Counted from the first letter of the stretch, positions 33,201 to 42,045 are shown. The stretch: 64,000 bases of DNA from Rhizopus arrhizus (GCA_024220505.1 JAKZZE010000016.1:186001-250000); one strand, 5' to 3'. Made by a program: numbers and translations. The notes: generated by a model not told the origin, from the sequence alone.

Positions 33201-33840
33201 CATGTTCTTCACACCAGCGAAGCAGCACCGAACCTCGAGCATTGGCAACGGAATCACCCGTTAGTGCACCAAGACGCGCGTTCAGATCACCACAGATGAT
33301 CGTGTCGTCTGTCAAGGGCAACGAAACCAACACAGAAGAGACCTCGTCGTTGGACAAGGAAGGAGGCAAATACAGGCAGATGAGACGCAAGGAGCGACCC
33401 AACCGCAGACCCAGAGCATACTTGGTATGAACCGGGAACTGTACCACAGCCATCGGACACCGAGGAGACACCAGAGCAGAGACACCTTGAGAGCCACGAT
33501 AGCTGTTGATCACAGGAGAGCCATACAGGTTGAACTGGGTCCAAGAGGTACGGATCCTGTGAGGCGGAAGCAACCAGGTTTCAGTGATGAAGACCAAAGA
33601 GAACGACTGGCAGTGACGGAGGAGATCCTCGGCTGTGGATTCTTGAAGCCCATTGGCATTCCACAAGCCGATTGTGAGCGGAATAGAAGAAGTTGATGAC
33701 GATGACGAAGGAGAGGATGGACCATGGGAGCCATGAGAACCAGAGGAAACCAAAGGAGAGGAAGGAGTTGACTGATCTGGGACCATACCAGATGTAGAGA
33801 CCAAGGATGCATTATAATGACAAGTATTACTACTCATCAT
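30271..33840 (-). CDS. LINE-3 ORF2: endonuclease-reverse transcriptase, 1189 aa
   Basis: Full-length and uninterrupted. Residues about 50-290 are an APE-type endonuclease (LWNANGLQES, ITETWL, CGDLNARLG, SMIDYFLTN, GSDHKLLSLSF); its specificity would explain the choice of the tRNA-Pro site. The RT domain lies at about 540-830 with NYRPISLTS, FLDIKSAYDTVD, GVLQGSVLSP and LLYADD (about 795). Near residue 1095 is a CSCG-x7-H-x4-C motif of the kind seen at the C-terminus of many LINE ORF2 proteins. There is no RNase H that I recognise. The ATG overlaps the ORF1 stop (TAATG), suggesting translation by termination-reinitiation. Clade assignment needs a tree. Confidence 0.93.
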   Translation of the reverse strand: MMSSNTCHYNASLVSTSGMVPDQSTPSSPLVSSGSHGSHGPSSPSSSSSTSSIPLTIGLWNANGLQESTAEDLLRHCQSFSLVFITETWLLPPHRIRTSWTQFNLYGSPVINSYRGSQGVSALVSPRCPMAVVQFPVHTKYALGLRLGRSLRLICLYLPPSLSNDEVSSVLVSLPLTDDTIICGDLNARLGALTGDSVANARGSVLLRWCEEHGLSVLNSTLAPGVPTFLSFRGGQVKQSMIDYFLTNTTSVLRSPRMQVYSDLSLGSDHKLLSLSFDYAVPDGYPSQPVLSSSSSARRLWNLSRLKEPDVCSLYVASFQSLVSPLVDQLKSLKSSPPSAAPPIDALNDTLNEAIYSALDKSVGSRSSRPSQWKPFWNAHLQELADVREHHYRKWRRAIGIDKALWWDRHQAAQARFRSALKSAKRLSWRAFCDSLARGELARAMSKVKVIRNRRRQQVGFTHPDGPAAGANAMRQHLASVYSGDGLPSRRPDPLPSVSGMVPFDLDSQDPGMPSFSADSVGSLMRRLPLRKAPGPDHLRTEMLLPIKSVLAPLLSLLLSICYQWSYTPSLWRQAQVVPIHKKGDPTSPGNYRPISLTSIVRKLFEMCLFPFVEDVSPPLDVVQGGFRHQRSALDQALCLHDLMHSYRRRHNHYPVVAFLDIKSAYDTVDRRIIWQSMLASSAPLSLVSLLANMFDDVSVSVLLQNNVSDPFVPSTGVLQGSVLSPHLYSIYVNTLPALLRSAASATTTSVLSVSPSGPPGPGALVSDGLPFGPLVGTAALSSSSLSPTPINSLLYADDVALVGSASEVRHMLDLAQIHSLTLGYKWSPPKCAVLNAPSPGSSRFVQMSLYDEDLPSVEEFTYLGVPFDGKGISVSAMIKNRSSSTLAAMAQLHSMGLNRQGFTLLLSSRLFAAFIRPKLEYGLAIARLTRKDGEELNRAQDRCLRMLVGGHRTASTVVLRHITNLPSMTFRADTLVLKFCLRFNGLPDDCLLSLLSSSVPSSLLTQLRKRQIVLDYPSDAPLSSSRLASWLRRYRQDQFQSFLQSTPQVLIRACRPVLRVDPILYLPASRADRSRLVRWRMGWIPGKPAPCSCGLGDTSRSHLMVCTLVPFALWCCLPVPPTGYVGHHIDYVLNLLPVSASARCPPFWSALCQILCHFDKICHPDIEYNSSSLPGQVWIDKSSAATTP

Positions 33841-34826
33841 TATAATGATTCAAAGCTAGAGCGAGAGGCAGGACGGTGATGCTCATAGTCATCAAGAGCC
33901 ATGTCTTCAGCCATATCATCGTAATGGCGGGCAGTCTTGGGTCGATCTTCCTTAGCAGACAGAACTTCAGATACTGTCTCATCAGAGACAAGGGCTTGCG
34001 CCAACAAGTAACGAGAGACAGAGACAGCAACAGGATAGCGCAAGCGCTCTAAAGCCTTGCGAGAACGATCATCATTAATCAGTGAGATAGCATGGCTACG
34101 CTCCTCGACAGAAACAGAGTCAAACTTGGGATCGGCCAGGTTGGCAGGGTCAAGTGGATCGAAAGTATCCAAGGTGGGGATCTTGGCCTTTTCGAGCAAG
34201 GACAGAAGAGCAGGCTTGTACTGCAGATGTACGAGCAGACCGACAACAGAGTGAGCAGGATAGCACACATCCAAGATGCGCCAGCTATCCACACCAAGAC
34301 GAGAGAGACGACGACGAGCTTCGGTGTAGGTCATCCTACGAGAGCGAGGTATATAAACATACTCGAAGCCTTGTTCACCAGACACAGGCTGGAAACCACG
34401 AGCAGCAGCGGCACGACGACGGAGTTTGTTCTTTGCAGAACGAGAGACAACAGTAGCCCAAGACGAGGCAGCAGTACCCAAGGAGGGCGAAGGAACGGAC
34501 TCTTTAGCACCGTTAGGAGCGGCAGCAGAAGAAGCAGCGGTACTTGAATTGGGGGTGCTTGTAGGGACCCCGGTAGTTTGTGCGGCCAATTGGGCACGCA
34601 GGGAAGCAATCTCATTGGCTTGAGATTGGGTTGTTTCGGCAAGGCGAGCATTCTCACCTCGCAAAGTTTCAAGCTCTAGCTTGAGCTGTTCAAGAGCAGA
34701 GAGACGAGCAGTGACAGCTTGAAGTGCGTGACTTAGACTCTGAACAGTGACTTCGTGGTCGGACGAATTGTGTCCGGCGGCGGCATTCAGGATTTTGGAT
34801 CCTCTAGTATTTCTTGTTGTTGACAT
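33840..34826 (-). CDS. LINE-3 ORF1
   Basis: Predicted 328 aa from MSTTRNTRGSK. Heptad-rich coiled coil at about 25-85, an Ala/Ser/Thr linker, basic KNKLRRRAAAARGF, then the conserved YVYIPRSRRMTYTEARRRLSRLGV region and an acidic tail (DDMAEDMALDDYEHH). No zinc knuckle. Stop and ORF2 start share one base. Confidence 0.88.
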   Translation of the reverse strand: MSTTRNTRGSKILNAAAGHNSSDHEVTVQSLSHALQAVTARLSALEQLKLELETLRGENARLAETTQSQANEIASLRAQLAAQTTGVPTSTPNSSTAASSAAAPNGAKESVPSPSLGTAASSWATVVSRSAKNKLRRRAAAARGFQPVSGEQGFEYVYIPRSRRMTYTEARRRLSRLGVDSWRILDVCYPAHSVVGLLVHLQYKPALLSLLEKAKIPTLDTFDPLDPANLADPKFDSVSVEERSHAISLINDDRSRKALERLRYPVAVSVSRYLLAQALVSDETVSEVLSAKEDRPKTARHYDDMAEDMALDDYEHHRPASRSSFESL

Positions 34827-35021
34827 TTGGATGCAAACTTTCAGGAATGATTAAGCAACAAGTAGTGAAGATATCAGAATAAGAGTTGAACCAAATAAAA
34901 GTATAGATCAAAAGGCGTCGATTGATGTAAAAATTGTTGATGGATGGATAGATTTGACAGAGATATCGGCTTTCCAAAAAAGAGTCAAGTTTACCTTTTT
35001 AACCAAAAGCGAAAGAAAAGT

Positions 35022-35036
35022 GGCTTCTTGGTTTAG
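35022..35036 (+). repeat. 15-bp tRNA-Pro target copy (LINE-3/SINE-3 junction)
   Basis: Exact GGCTTCTTGGTTTAG between the LINE-3 5' end and the SINE-3 3' end. Confidence 0.92.
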
Positions 35037-35564
35037 GTTAAAGATTTTATATTTTTATTGGATAATTGCAGGCGACAAATATGTCATTATTGCTATCCAC
35101 AGTGATAAACTGGAAAGCATACAAACTATTATGGGGGAGGAGGGAAAGGAAGAAAGAAGGAACGGATTATTATTGGGGGGAGCTGGAACCAGAGACGAAG
35201 ACTTGAGGCAGGAACAGAACGCGCTTCATTAAGCCCGGGCTGGGCATCCCGGCACCGCGGACCAACAACGCTCGACAAGCAACCGACGCAGACCAACCGA
35301 CCAGAACAGCAGTGGCGTTAAAACCAGTATTATCGTCAAGAGCGCACACCAAAGTCCCCCGAAAGGGAAGGAAAGTAGACAGATGCTCAGCTGCTACGCA
35401 ACGCAACACACAGGCGGAGAAACAAAAGTGCTTGATGCACTCGGCAAACAGAACATGTAGAGGGGCAGGGAAGGGATAGATCCGAAGATCCTATCAGGGG
35501 TCGAACTTGCGACCACACCAATAATAGTCAGACGCTCTACCGACTGAGCTACATCCACATCCCC
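35037..35564 (-). mobile_element. SINE-3, second SINE family with a different tRNA head
   Basis: 528 bp directly upstream of the intact tRNA-Pro, bounded by the 15-bp target on both sides. Its minus-strand 5' head has a near-perfect A box (TAGCTCAGTCGG, 35551-35540) and a B box with one mismatch (AGTTCGACCCC, 35507-35497). The head clearly derives from another tRNA than the one in SINE-1 and SINE-2. The body shares patches with SINE-1/2 (CACACAGGCGG, the GGGCATCC region, GACCAGAACAGCAG). The 3' hairpin GACA/TGTC is at 35074-35085, 37 nt from the 3' end. Confidence 0.82.
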
Positions 35565-35636
35565 GGCTTCTTGGTTTAGTGGTATAATTCTCGCTTAGGG
35601 TGCGAGAGGTCCCGGGTTCGATTCCCGGAGAAGCCC
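35565..35636 (+). tRNA. tRNA-Pro (anticodon AGG)
   Basis: 72 nt and intronless. The acceptor stem GGCTTCT pairs with AGAAGCC, the discriminator is C (usual for eukaryotic tRNA-Pro), the anticodon stem CTCGC/GCGAG closes the loop TTAGGGT (anticodon AGG), and the T arm CCGGG-TTCGATT-CCCGG is perfect. The A box TGGTTTAGTGG spans the insertion point (between nt 15 and 16) and is whole. This is the only recognisable host gene and the apparent landing site of the whole LINE/SINE array. Confidence 0.95.
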
Positions 35637-35675
35637 ATTCTAACGAAAGGTTCTATGAGTTCTCGTTGGTGCCTG

Positions 35676-35684
35676 TTTTTTTTT
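35676..35684 (+). terminator. Pol III terminator for tRNA-Pro
   Basis: A run of nine T about 40 nt after the mature 3' end; no earlier run of four T is present. Confidence 0.7.
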
Positions 35685-36300
35685 GTTGAACTTTCGTGTA
35701 ATTCATGTGTCATATCTTTTTATTCTATATATGGATATTTGTGTTGCTTTCCTTTTAATGAAGTTTGTATTCAACAAGTTACATGCTATGACTCACAAGA
35801 GAGTTGTTTATATTCAATATCAACATGACTCATGAATTATGACAATACTTGTATATATCTTAGTTTTGTAAAGTAATATAAATAGACCCAATAATTATTA
35901 GAAATAAAAGGACAATTATCTACTACCTAATCTTTAAGACTATATACTTATATTTCCTTTTATATACAATACTATAAAGAGCACGACACATGTGTTGTAA
36001 CAAAGAAGCCAAAAAAAAAAAAAAAAAAAATTTACAGTGTTGTGACGAAAATAGAAATTTTTTCAATCAAATTGTACCACAAGAATTGAATGAATACAGT
36101 GTAACGAAAATGGTAATAAGGATACACAGAGATTAGCCGAGTCAAGTCAGAAAGATAAAAAAAAAAAAAAAAAAAAAATTAAAAATATAAAAAATGTTAA
36201 AAAGATAAAAAAGTTGAAAATATAAAAAAAAAAAAAAAAAAAAAAAAAGTCAAAAAAAAAAAAAAAATAATAAGAAAAGCTAAAAAGAAAACAAAAAAAA
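35685..36300. other. AT-rich spacer with poly(A) microsatellites
   Basis: No gene seen. Several long A runs lie at about 36011-36300. A TGTTGTAACAAAG start at about 35995 and TGTGACGAA at about 36043 resemble LTR starts but cannot be closed with certainty. Confidence 0.5.
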
Positions 36301-36399
36301 ATATTATTCATATATATATCATCTTTTTGTGAAGAAATTGTCAGTCAGTTTAAATAAATCATATATTTTTACTCAATAATTAACAAACTTTAACAAGAA

Positions 36400-39377
36400 A
36401 GTCCCTGTTCACTTAAACTTTTTACTCTATTTTAACTTTTATCAAGAAACATCGTATTGATCTTACAAATAAGATCTGGTGGTCACTACTTAACAAGCAT
36501 CTGCTTAAATTCTATATAAAACAACAACTTACAAGGCTATCTTAACCTTACAATCAAGCTTCACAAGCAAACTTTACTCTATTATAACACAAACCTACAA
36601 GCCAACAATATAAAATAACAACAGACAGTGTTTGAATTCAGATGGCTATGTAGATTCATACAAAAATTTTCCACACTAAAAACCAAAAACAACAGATAAT
36701 CAGAAAACTCAAAAAACATATAAATACCTCGACATTTTAACAGCAATCAAGACTTACTTACTTACTTACTTACTTACTTTTGAACTTACTTTTATTTTAC
36801 TTTACTTTTGATTATTTTAATAAATATCATACAAAGTAAATCTCTTTTGTTTTTCTTTTATTTTACTTAACATCAAGAACAAGAAGTCCCTTGAAGTATA
36901 TACACTTCATTGTAAATCCTTTTTATTTTATTTTATCTTTATTTTACCTTTTTATTTTTACTTTATCAAAACAGTTTGATCTACTTATAAGATCTGGTGG
37001 TCACTTTACTCAAGCAACTCATATTCAAATCATTACTCTTTTTGGAATCAAATCCTACCTAAACCTTTGATCTTACATCAAGACTCTCTTAAATCAAACC
37101 TATTTAACACTATATAAACCATACATACTCCAATCTCACACCACTGTGACGAAGCAAGTTATGATGATTGCGCCTTGTGAGTACCCCATATTGAACCTTG
37201 TTCAATATTTGAACTTTATTTCAAAAATCAGAGCTTATTTCAAAAATCAAACCTTATTTCAAAAAGTAAAGCTTATTTCAAAAAGAAAAGCTTACTTCAA
37301 AAATCAAACTTTATTTCCTTTGTCTATAAAATAGACAAGCTTTTATACTTCTCTTGACTTACTTCTCTTGACTTATATATTTTAACTTTACTTATTTTAA
37401 ATATATTTTATCCAATAAATCAAGTATCTTTATCCCTGAATCTTTTGGTATAACACTCTTAAAACGCAAGCAAGACAAGTCCCTTGAAGCCAATTATCTT
37501 CATTGTAAAACCTTTTAATACTCTTATCAAGTTACTTTATTACAAACAAGTTTGATCTACTTAACAAGATCTGGTGGTCACTTCCAAGCGAACCTAATAT
37601 TAATACTCGACCCAACTCTTATTTTTTTATCCATTTTCATCAACTTTACTTTATTTCAAAACCGTTAACTCTTACAAGCCATTGAAGCAACAAAAAATTA
37701 CATCACTTGACGAAGAAAGTTCAGACCTGAACTAAGTTCAGACATGAACTAAGTTCATGTCCTCAATAATTTTTGATAACTCAATGGAATTGAATAACTC
37801 AACCAAATTCACAATTCAAAGGAAAACATAAAAATCTAAAAACATCACAAAATCAAGAAAACCAAAAACATATAAATATCAACAATTTATCAAGAATTAT
37901 TATTATTATTATTATCTTACCTTATCCAAATAAATCTCCTTTGAATCAAAATACTTCTTTTATTTTATAAATAGGAAGAACTAATAATCCCTTGAATCAT
38001 ATACTTCATTGTAATCTCTTTTTTATTTTATCTTTTATCTTTCATCTTTTTATTTTACTTTTATTCAATTCAGACTGATCTACTTAACAAGATCTGGTGG
38101 TCACTCTACTCAAGCGAACTTACTGTTGTAGAACAGTAACTGATTGTAGTAGACATTGATAAATATAAGTCTTAATACAAGATCATAATTAAATAAAAAT
38201 AAAATATAAGTTTATTTAAATAAGATTATACAATCAATTCCAATTAAACATATTCTTTTAGAATATGTTTTGTATTAATGAGAGTTCTTTTATAAGAAGA
38301 AGTATCAACTAAAATAACAAGATCCAATCCAATATCAGGAATATTGCTAATCTTTCATATAATTGAAATAACGCGTAAAATAACGTTATTCAAATCAGTG
38401 AGGAATTCCCAGAATAAAAGATAATCTATGACAGACATACAAAAGAACAAATGAAAAGTTTTCATAATCATAATTATAGATGACACTTGCTAAAGTACCT
38501 GAATATTAGAAGAACGCTTACAATAGAAGATATCAAGCCACTCACTCAATAAGATATAAATACCTACCTTCAATTAGAATAATTTTTACTTTAACTTAAA
38601 ACTGAAATAAAGATCAGTCTCAAAAAGTACTTACACTGTTTCTTGATCTTTGTTTCTACCTTTTCCTCAACTACTTTTACCATTATACAACACTTACAAC
38701 TCAAATTATCTACTCTTTTTGGATATTACTTTATCCAATACCTTATTCAATTACCAAAACTTTGTCACAGAAACTTATATCAAACCTACTTAAACCCGAA
38801 AGCCGAACAATCTCACAGTGTAACACTGAAAGAAGACAATGTAACACACAAGAATAAAACGGCGGAATTTAAATCGCTGCAGTTTATAACGAACGCCTTG
38901 CAGTTTACAACAACCGCCTCTTATGTTATAACAACCATTCAAAATACCAAAAACAGAACAAAATCATAAAATCCAAAAACATATAAATAACCCCAAATAA
39001 TAATCTCAAAAAATACTTCACTTCTTAACTTCTTATTTTACTTTTACTTTTTCTTTTTATCAAATAAATATTCTTTTAAAGAGGCAAACTATCTCTTATT
39101 TTATTTAACATCAAGAACAAGAAGTCCCTTGAAGCTATTATACTTCATTGTAAATCCCCTTTTTTATTTTACTTTATCTTTTTATTTTTATTCTACCTAA
39201 ACTAAAACAGTTTGATCTACTTTATAAGATCTGGTGGTCACTATAACAAGCGAATCAAGCCAATTCAACTCATATAAAAGCAATTATTATACCAATTACA
39301 ACTTAAATCTGTTTATTTAAACCTCAACTCAACACACTCAAGCGAACTAGTAAAAATTTATTACATTTGGTGGTCAC
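36400..39377 (+). repeat. Tandem LTR/primer-site-like modules, about 545-bp period
   Basis: The motif GATCTGGTGGTCAC recurs at 36473, 36991, 37568, 38091 and 39228, with a variant ending at 39377. After subtracting the 574 bp added by a solo LTR insertion, the spacings are about 518, 577, 523 and 563 bp. A second shared motif, AAGTCCCTTGAAG followed by CTTCATTGTAAA, precedes it in most units, and AACATATAAATA (TATA-like) occurs at about 36717, 37868 and 38977. TGGTGGTCACTACGAGG in the last unit looks like a tRNA-primed binding site, so the units are probably 5' LTR-leader ends of a gypsy element in tandem. Confidence 0.6.
38124..38692 (+). repeat. Solo LTR, family B (569 bp)
   Basis: TGTTGTAGAACAG...TATACAACA flanked by the exact duplication CTTAC (38119-38123 and 38693-38697). 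It inserted into the tandem module array. Related copies are at 55606-55898 and 55947-56514. Confidence 0.9.
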
Positions 39378-39534
39378 TACGAGGGACAAAATTGAAAAAC
39401 TACAACAAAATCACATCAATAAATCAAATTAAATCAAGAAACAATCCAAGAATATATTCACACCAAATCAAATCAAAAACAATCAGAAGACACTCAAAAT
39501 AGAATCAACAATTTCAAAACACTTATTATCGACA

Positions 39535-39768
39535 ATGACAACAATAGGACCTAACGTGTTGGCTCCAGTCAGCAACCAAAGCGTAACCCAAGGATATCGT
39601 CCCAGGTTAATTGAATTTTATGGCTATGAAGGAGAAGATTTCCGACATTTTTTAGAAATACTTGAATCATTTCTTGCAATTAGCAACATATACAGTGATT
39701 CACGAAAACTCGTCATCCTCAAGTCACAATTACGGCGCGCAGCAAAAATATATTACGAAAATGTTATA
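39535..39768 (+). pseudogene. Truncated gypsy gag (element K)
   Basis: The first about 78 codons of a gag protein, with the capsid-start pattern FYGYEGEDFRHFLEILESFLAI and RKLVILKSQLRRAA. Cut at a TA by Tc1-J (39769). The upstream tandem modules are probably its LTR and leader. Nothing of its pol remains in the window. Confidence 0.7.
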
Positions 39769-40404
39769 CAGTGACCCGCAAAACTGTCCCAATGTTTCGT
39801 AATTTTCTCTTCTAGGGCTTGTGGCTCCATAGTTGTTACGCTAATGTACACCTTATTGTATATCATTCGATAGCCAAAATCTTGTAGTACCAAAAAATGT
39901 AAAGTAAAAGCAAATTAAAACAGCGCAAACGGAGACAGAGGGGATAGAAAACAAGCGGTGCATTGGGACAGTTTTGCGGCACTTTTGAAAAAAAACAAAA
40001 AACGATGAAATAGCGACCCACAAGTTGTATAGATGTACCAAACTGCTTTCAAATGTGCATTGTATGTCTCTAAGTCGAACTTTACTCACTGCTGAAGTTT
40101 TAAGCTCCTACTGATTTATTACTCGCTCATTATATCTCAACATGAAACAAGTCTCTCAAGATACAGTTGTTCAAGCAATTTCTTTACTTCAACAAGGTAA
40201 GTCGGTTCGGGAAGTAGAAAGGATTACTGGCTTGAGTAAGAGTGCTGTTGGGAGACTCCAAAAATCCCATTGCTTTGGACTTGGAAAGCTAAAAGACGGT
40301 CGACCCAAGTTACTATCTGCGGCTGATGAACGCTATTGTGTGCGCCAAGTGACCAAAAACCGCATATCCAGTGCAACAAAGGCGGCTAAGGAGCTAGAAA
40401 AAGA
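39769..40404 (+). mobile_element. Tc1-J, left part, truncated by an LTR
   Basis: It starts CAGTGACCCGCAAAACTG after TA. It carries the first 88 codons of a transposase (40142 onward: helix-turn-helix SVREVERITGLSKSAVGRLQ) and is then cut by a family C LTR at 40405. A complete copy of the same family is at 57688-59341. Confidence 0.88.
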
Positions 40405-40984
40405 TGTTGTAGAACAGCGTCTGATCATAACGGACATTGAATAATCACAACTAAAAGAAGTATATTAAAATTGATAAAAGATAATAATTTAAATCTTTAA
40501 TAAATAAAATATAATCTTCTTCTTTTTATATAAAAACATCACAATTAGATTCATTCTATAAAGTAAACATGAACAATAAATAAGTCATGATCTTTACTAC
40601 TCATCATTTCTGTAAATGAATAATAATGGATCAGGTACCTAGTCAACTTTGATCTGACTGGAGGCATTTCATATAAATATATTTTTTCTCTCAATGAAGA
40701 CGAGACAATTCTCCCAGATCAGTTAAAGAACAATAAGGTCTATAAAAACAACGAATTAAAAATTTTCATAATCGATTCAGTGATCATTCTTCAATCAAAC
40801 ATGTCAATTATTGGATCTACGCTCATAACTACTCATTTACCCGCCAACTGATAGAAGAATATAAATAGTAGACTTTGTAATGATTTCTTTTTAACAATTA
40901 AGATTGTCTTAAATAAAGTTCAGTTTCAAAAAGTATTCTTTTGGTTTTATTTTTATTCCTTAATTACTTTACCAGAACATAACA
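40405..40984 (+). repeat. LTR, family C (580 bp), joining Tc1-J to LINE-a
   Basis: TGTTGTAGAACAG...CCAGAACATAACA. Its flanks (AAAGA and GACAC) do not match and belong to different elements, so it likely marks a recombination between two insertions rather than a simple solo LTR. Family C copies with clean ends are at 60284-60861 and 48365-49008. Confidence 0.85.
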
Positions 40985-42042
40985 GACACTCCTTTGGAAA
41001 CCACATGATCTTCTTGAGCATTCGTTAATGCAGCAGTAGCACCACATGGATCTTCTTGAGATAAAAGATCACTATCAGAACTCTGGTGGTCAGGTTGGCT
41101 GGATGTTTCAATGATTGAAACATTTGATAGGACTGCAGCTGTAGCAATTCTTGCTCTTTTGTTTCCTACTGACGGCGAGACCGTCTTGGGGCAATCACGA
41201 ACAAAATGTTCAAAGCTTCCGCAAGCATAACAACTTTTTGCTTTCTGTTTTTGCAGACGTTGGCAAGTATTTTTGGTATGTCCAGGTTTATGACAATAAA
41301 CGCAATGCTGTGCCATGCCTCTCCATGTTGCAAGGATAATTCGATGTTTAACAAGCGGGATGTCATGAGTCAACGTTTGATAAACTTGTCCTTGATCATT
41401 GGTTGTATCCAGCATGACGTAACCTTTACTAAAGAACAACTTGGTGTTAGGATCAAGGTAAAGCCCAACATGTAGTACTTTACCATACTTTTTAAAAGCT
41501 TCTTGCAATGAAGGACTAAATTCAGATGGTCTCAAAATAGGCAGTTTATCCAAAGCAACACGGTAAACACTGCTTTCAGTAGATAATGTTGGTGTGCCAT
41601 GAATTGTATGGGAGTTGATTTGAGTTCCCACAGAGCATGCTTTATCTCTAGCTTCTTCAGAATCGAAGGCTACAATTGCCCCTCTGACTGATCCTTGTTG
41701 GGTGTCAACTCCTCCTAGAACTTCCGGATATTGGAAAGATAAGGATTCAAGAAATACCTCAATTGACATGTTTGACTATTGAATGTCGAATACTGCACTA
41801 TTCTTTTCGGATGATTGTATCCATAGCTTCTCGTTCCGTCTTTGTCGACTTGCTGCTTTAGCATCTTTATCTTCAAACGCTGTAACAGCTTGATTTCTGG
41901 TGTTCTTCGAGTAAGCTTTGAAAGTTTGCCACATTGTTGCAGGCGAAGGAGCCGTTGACCATTTGGAAGAGTCTCCCTTTTGCTGGTTATTCCCATTATG
42001 GGGAGATTCTTTACATTGACTGGTAGGATCTTTGTGTAACAT
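40985..42042 (-). pseudogene. LINE-a ORF1 with CCHC knuckles, broken
   Basis: About 350 codons of a gag-like LINE ORF1. Start ATG at 42042 (MLHKDPTSQ); a stop TAG at 41776-41778 splits it, after which the frame continues (ALDKLPILRPSE, RRM-like fold region) to two knuckles, CVYCHKPGHTKNTC and CYACGSFEHFVRDC. It aligns throughout with LINE-b ORF1. The C-terminus is lost at the LTR (40984), and Tc1-a sits just upstream of the start. Confidence 0.82.
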
Positions 42043-42045
42043 ATA

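Larger units (their letters stand above)
30008..35021 (-). mobile_element. LINE-3: uninterrupted LINE, 5014 bp
   Basis: Complete element between two 15-bp tRNA-Pro target copies. It has a 5' UTR of about 195 bp, ORF1, ORF2 and a 3' UTR of 263 bp ending in an A-rich tail and TTCGT. The 3' hairpin GATAAATATC is at 30051-30060. Both reading frames are open, making this the best candidate for an active copy in the window. Confidence 0.93.

Noticed and set aside
3960..35021. Origin of the array by plain tandem duplication of one LINE-SINE pair
   Set aside because: LINE-1 ORF1 is clearly diverged from LINE-2 and LINE-3, and SINE-3 has a different head, so at least several independent insertions are needed; partial duplication cannot be excluded.
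35490..35560. Functional tRNA gene at the end of SINE-3
   Set aside because: Same reasoning: promoter boxes are kept, but the stems are degraded and it joins directly to the SINE body.
40405..40984. Simple solo LTR insertion into Tc1-J
   Set aside because: The rest of Tc1-J is not on the other side and no 5-bp duplication is present.
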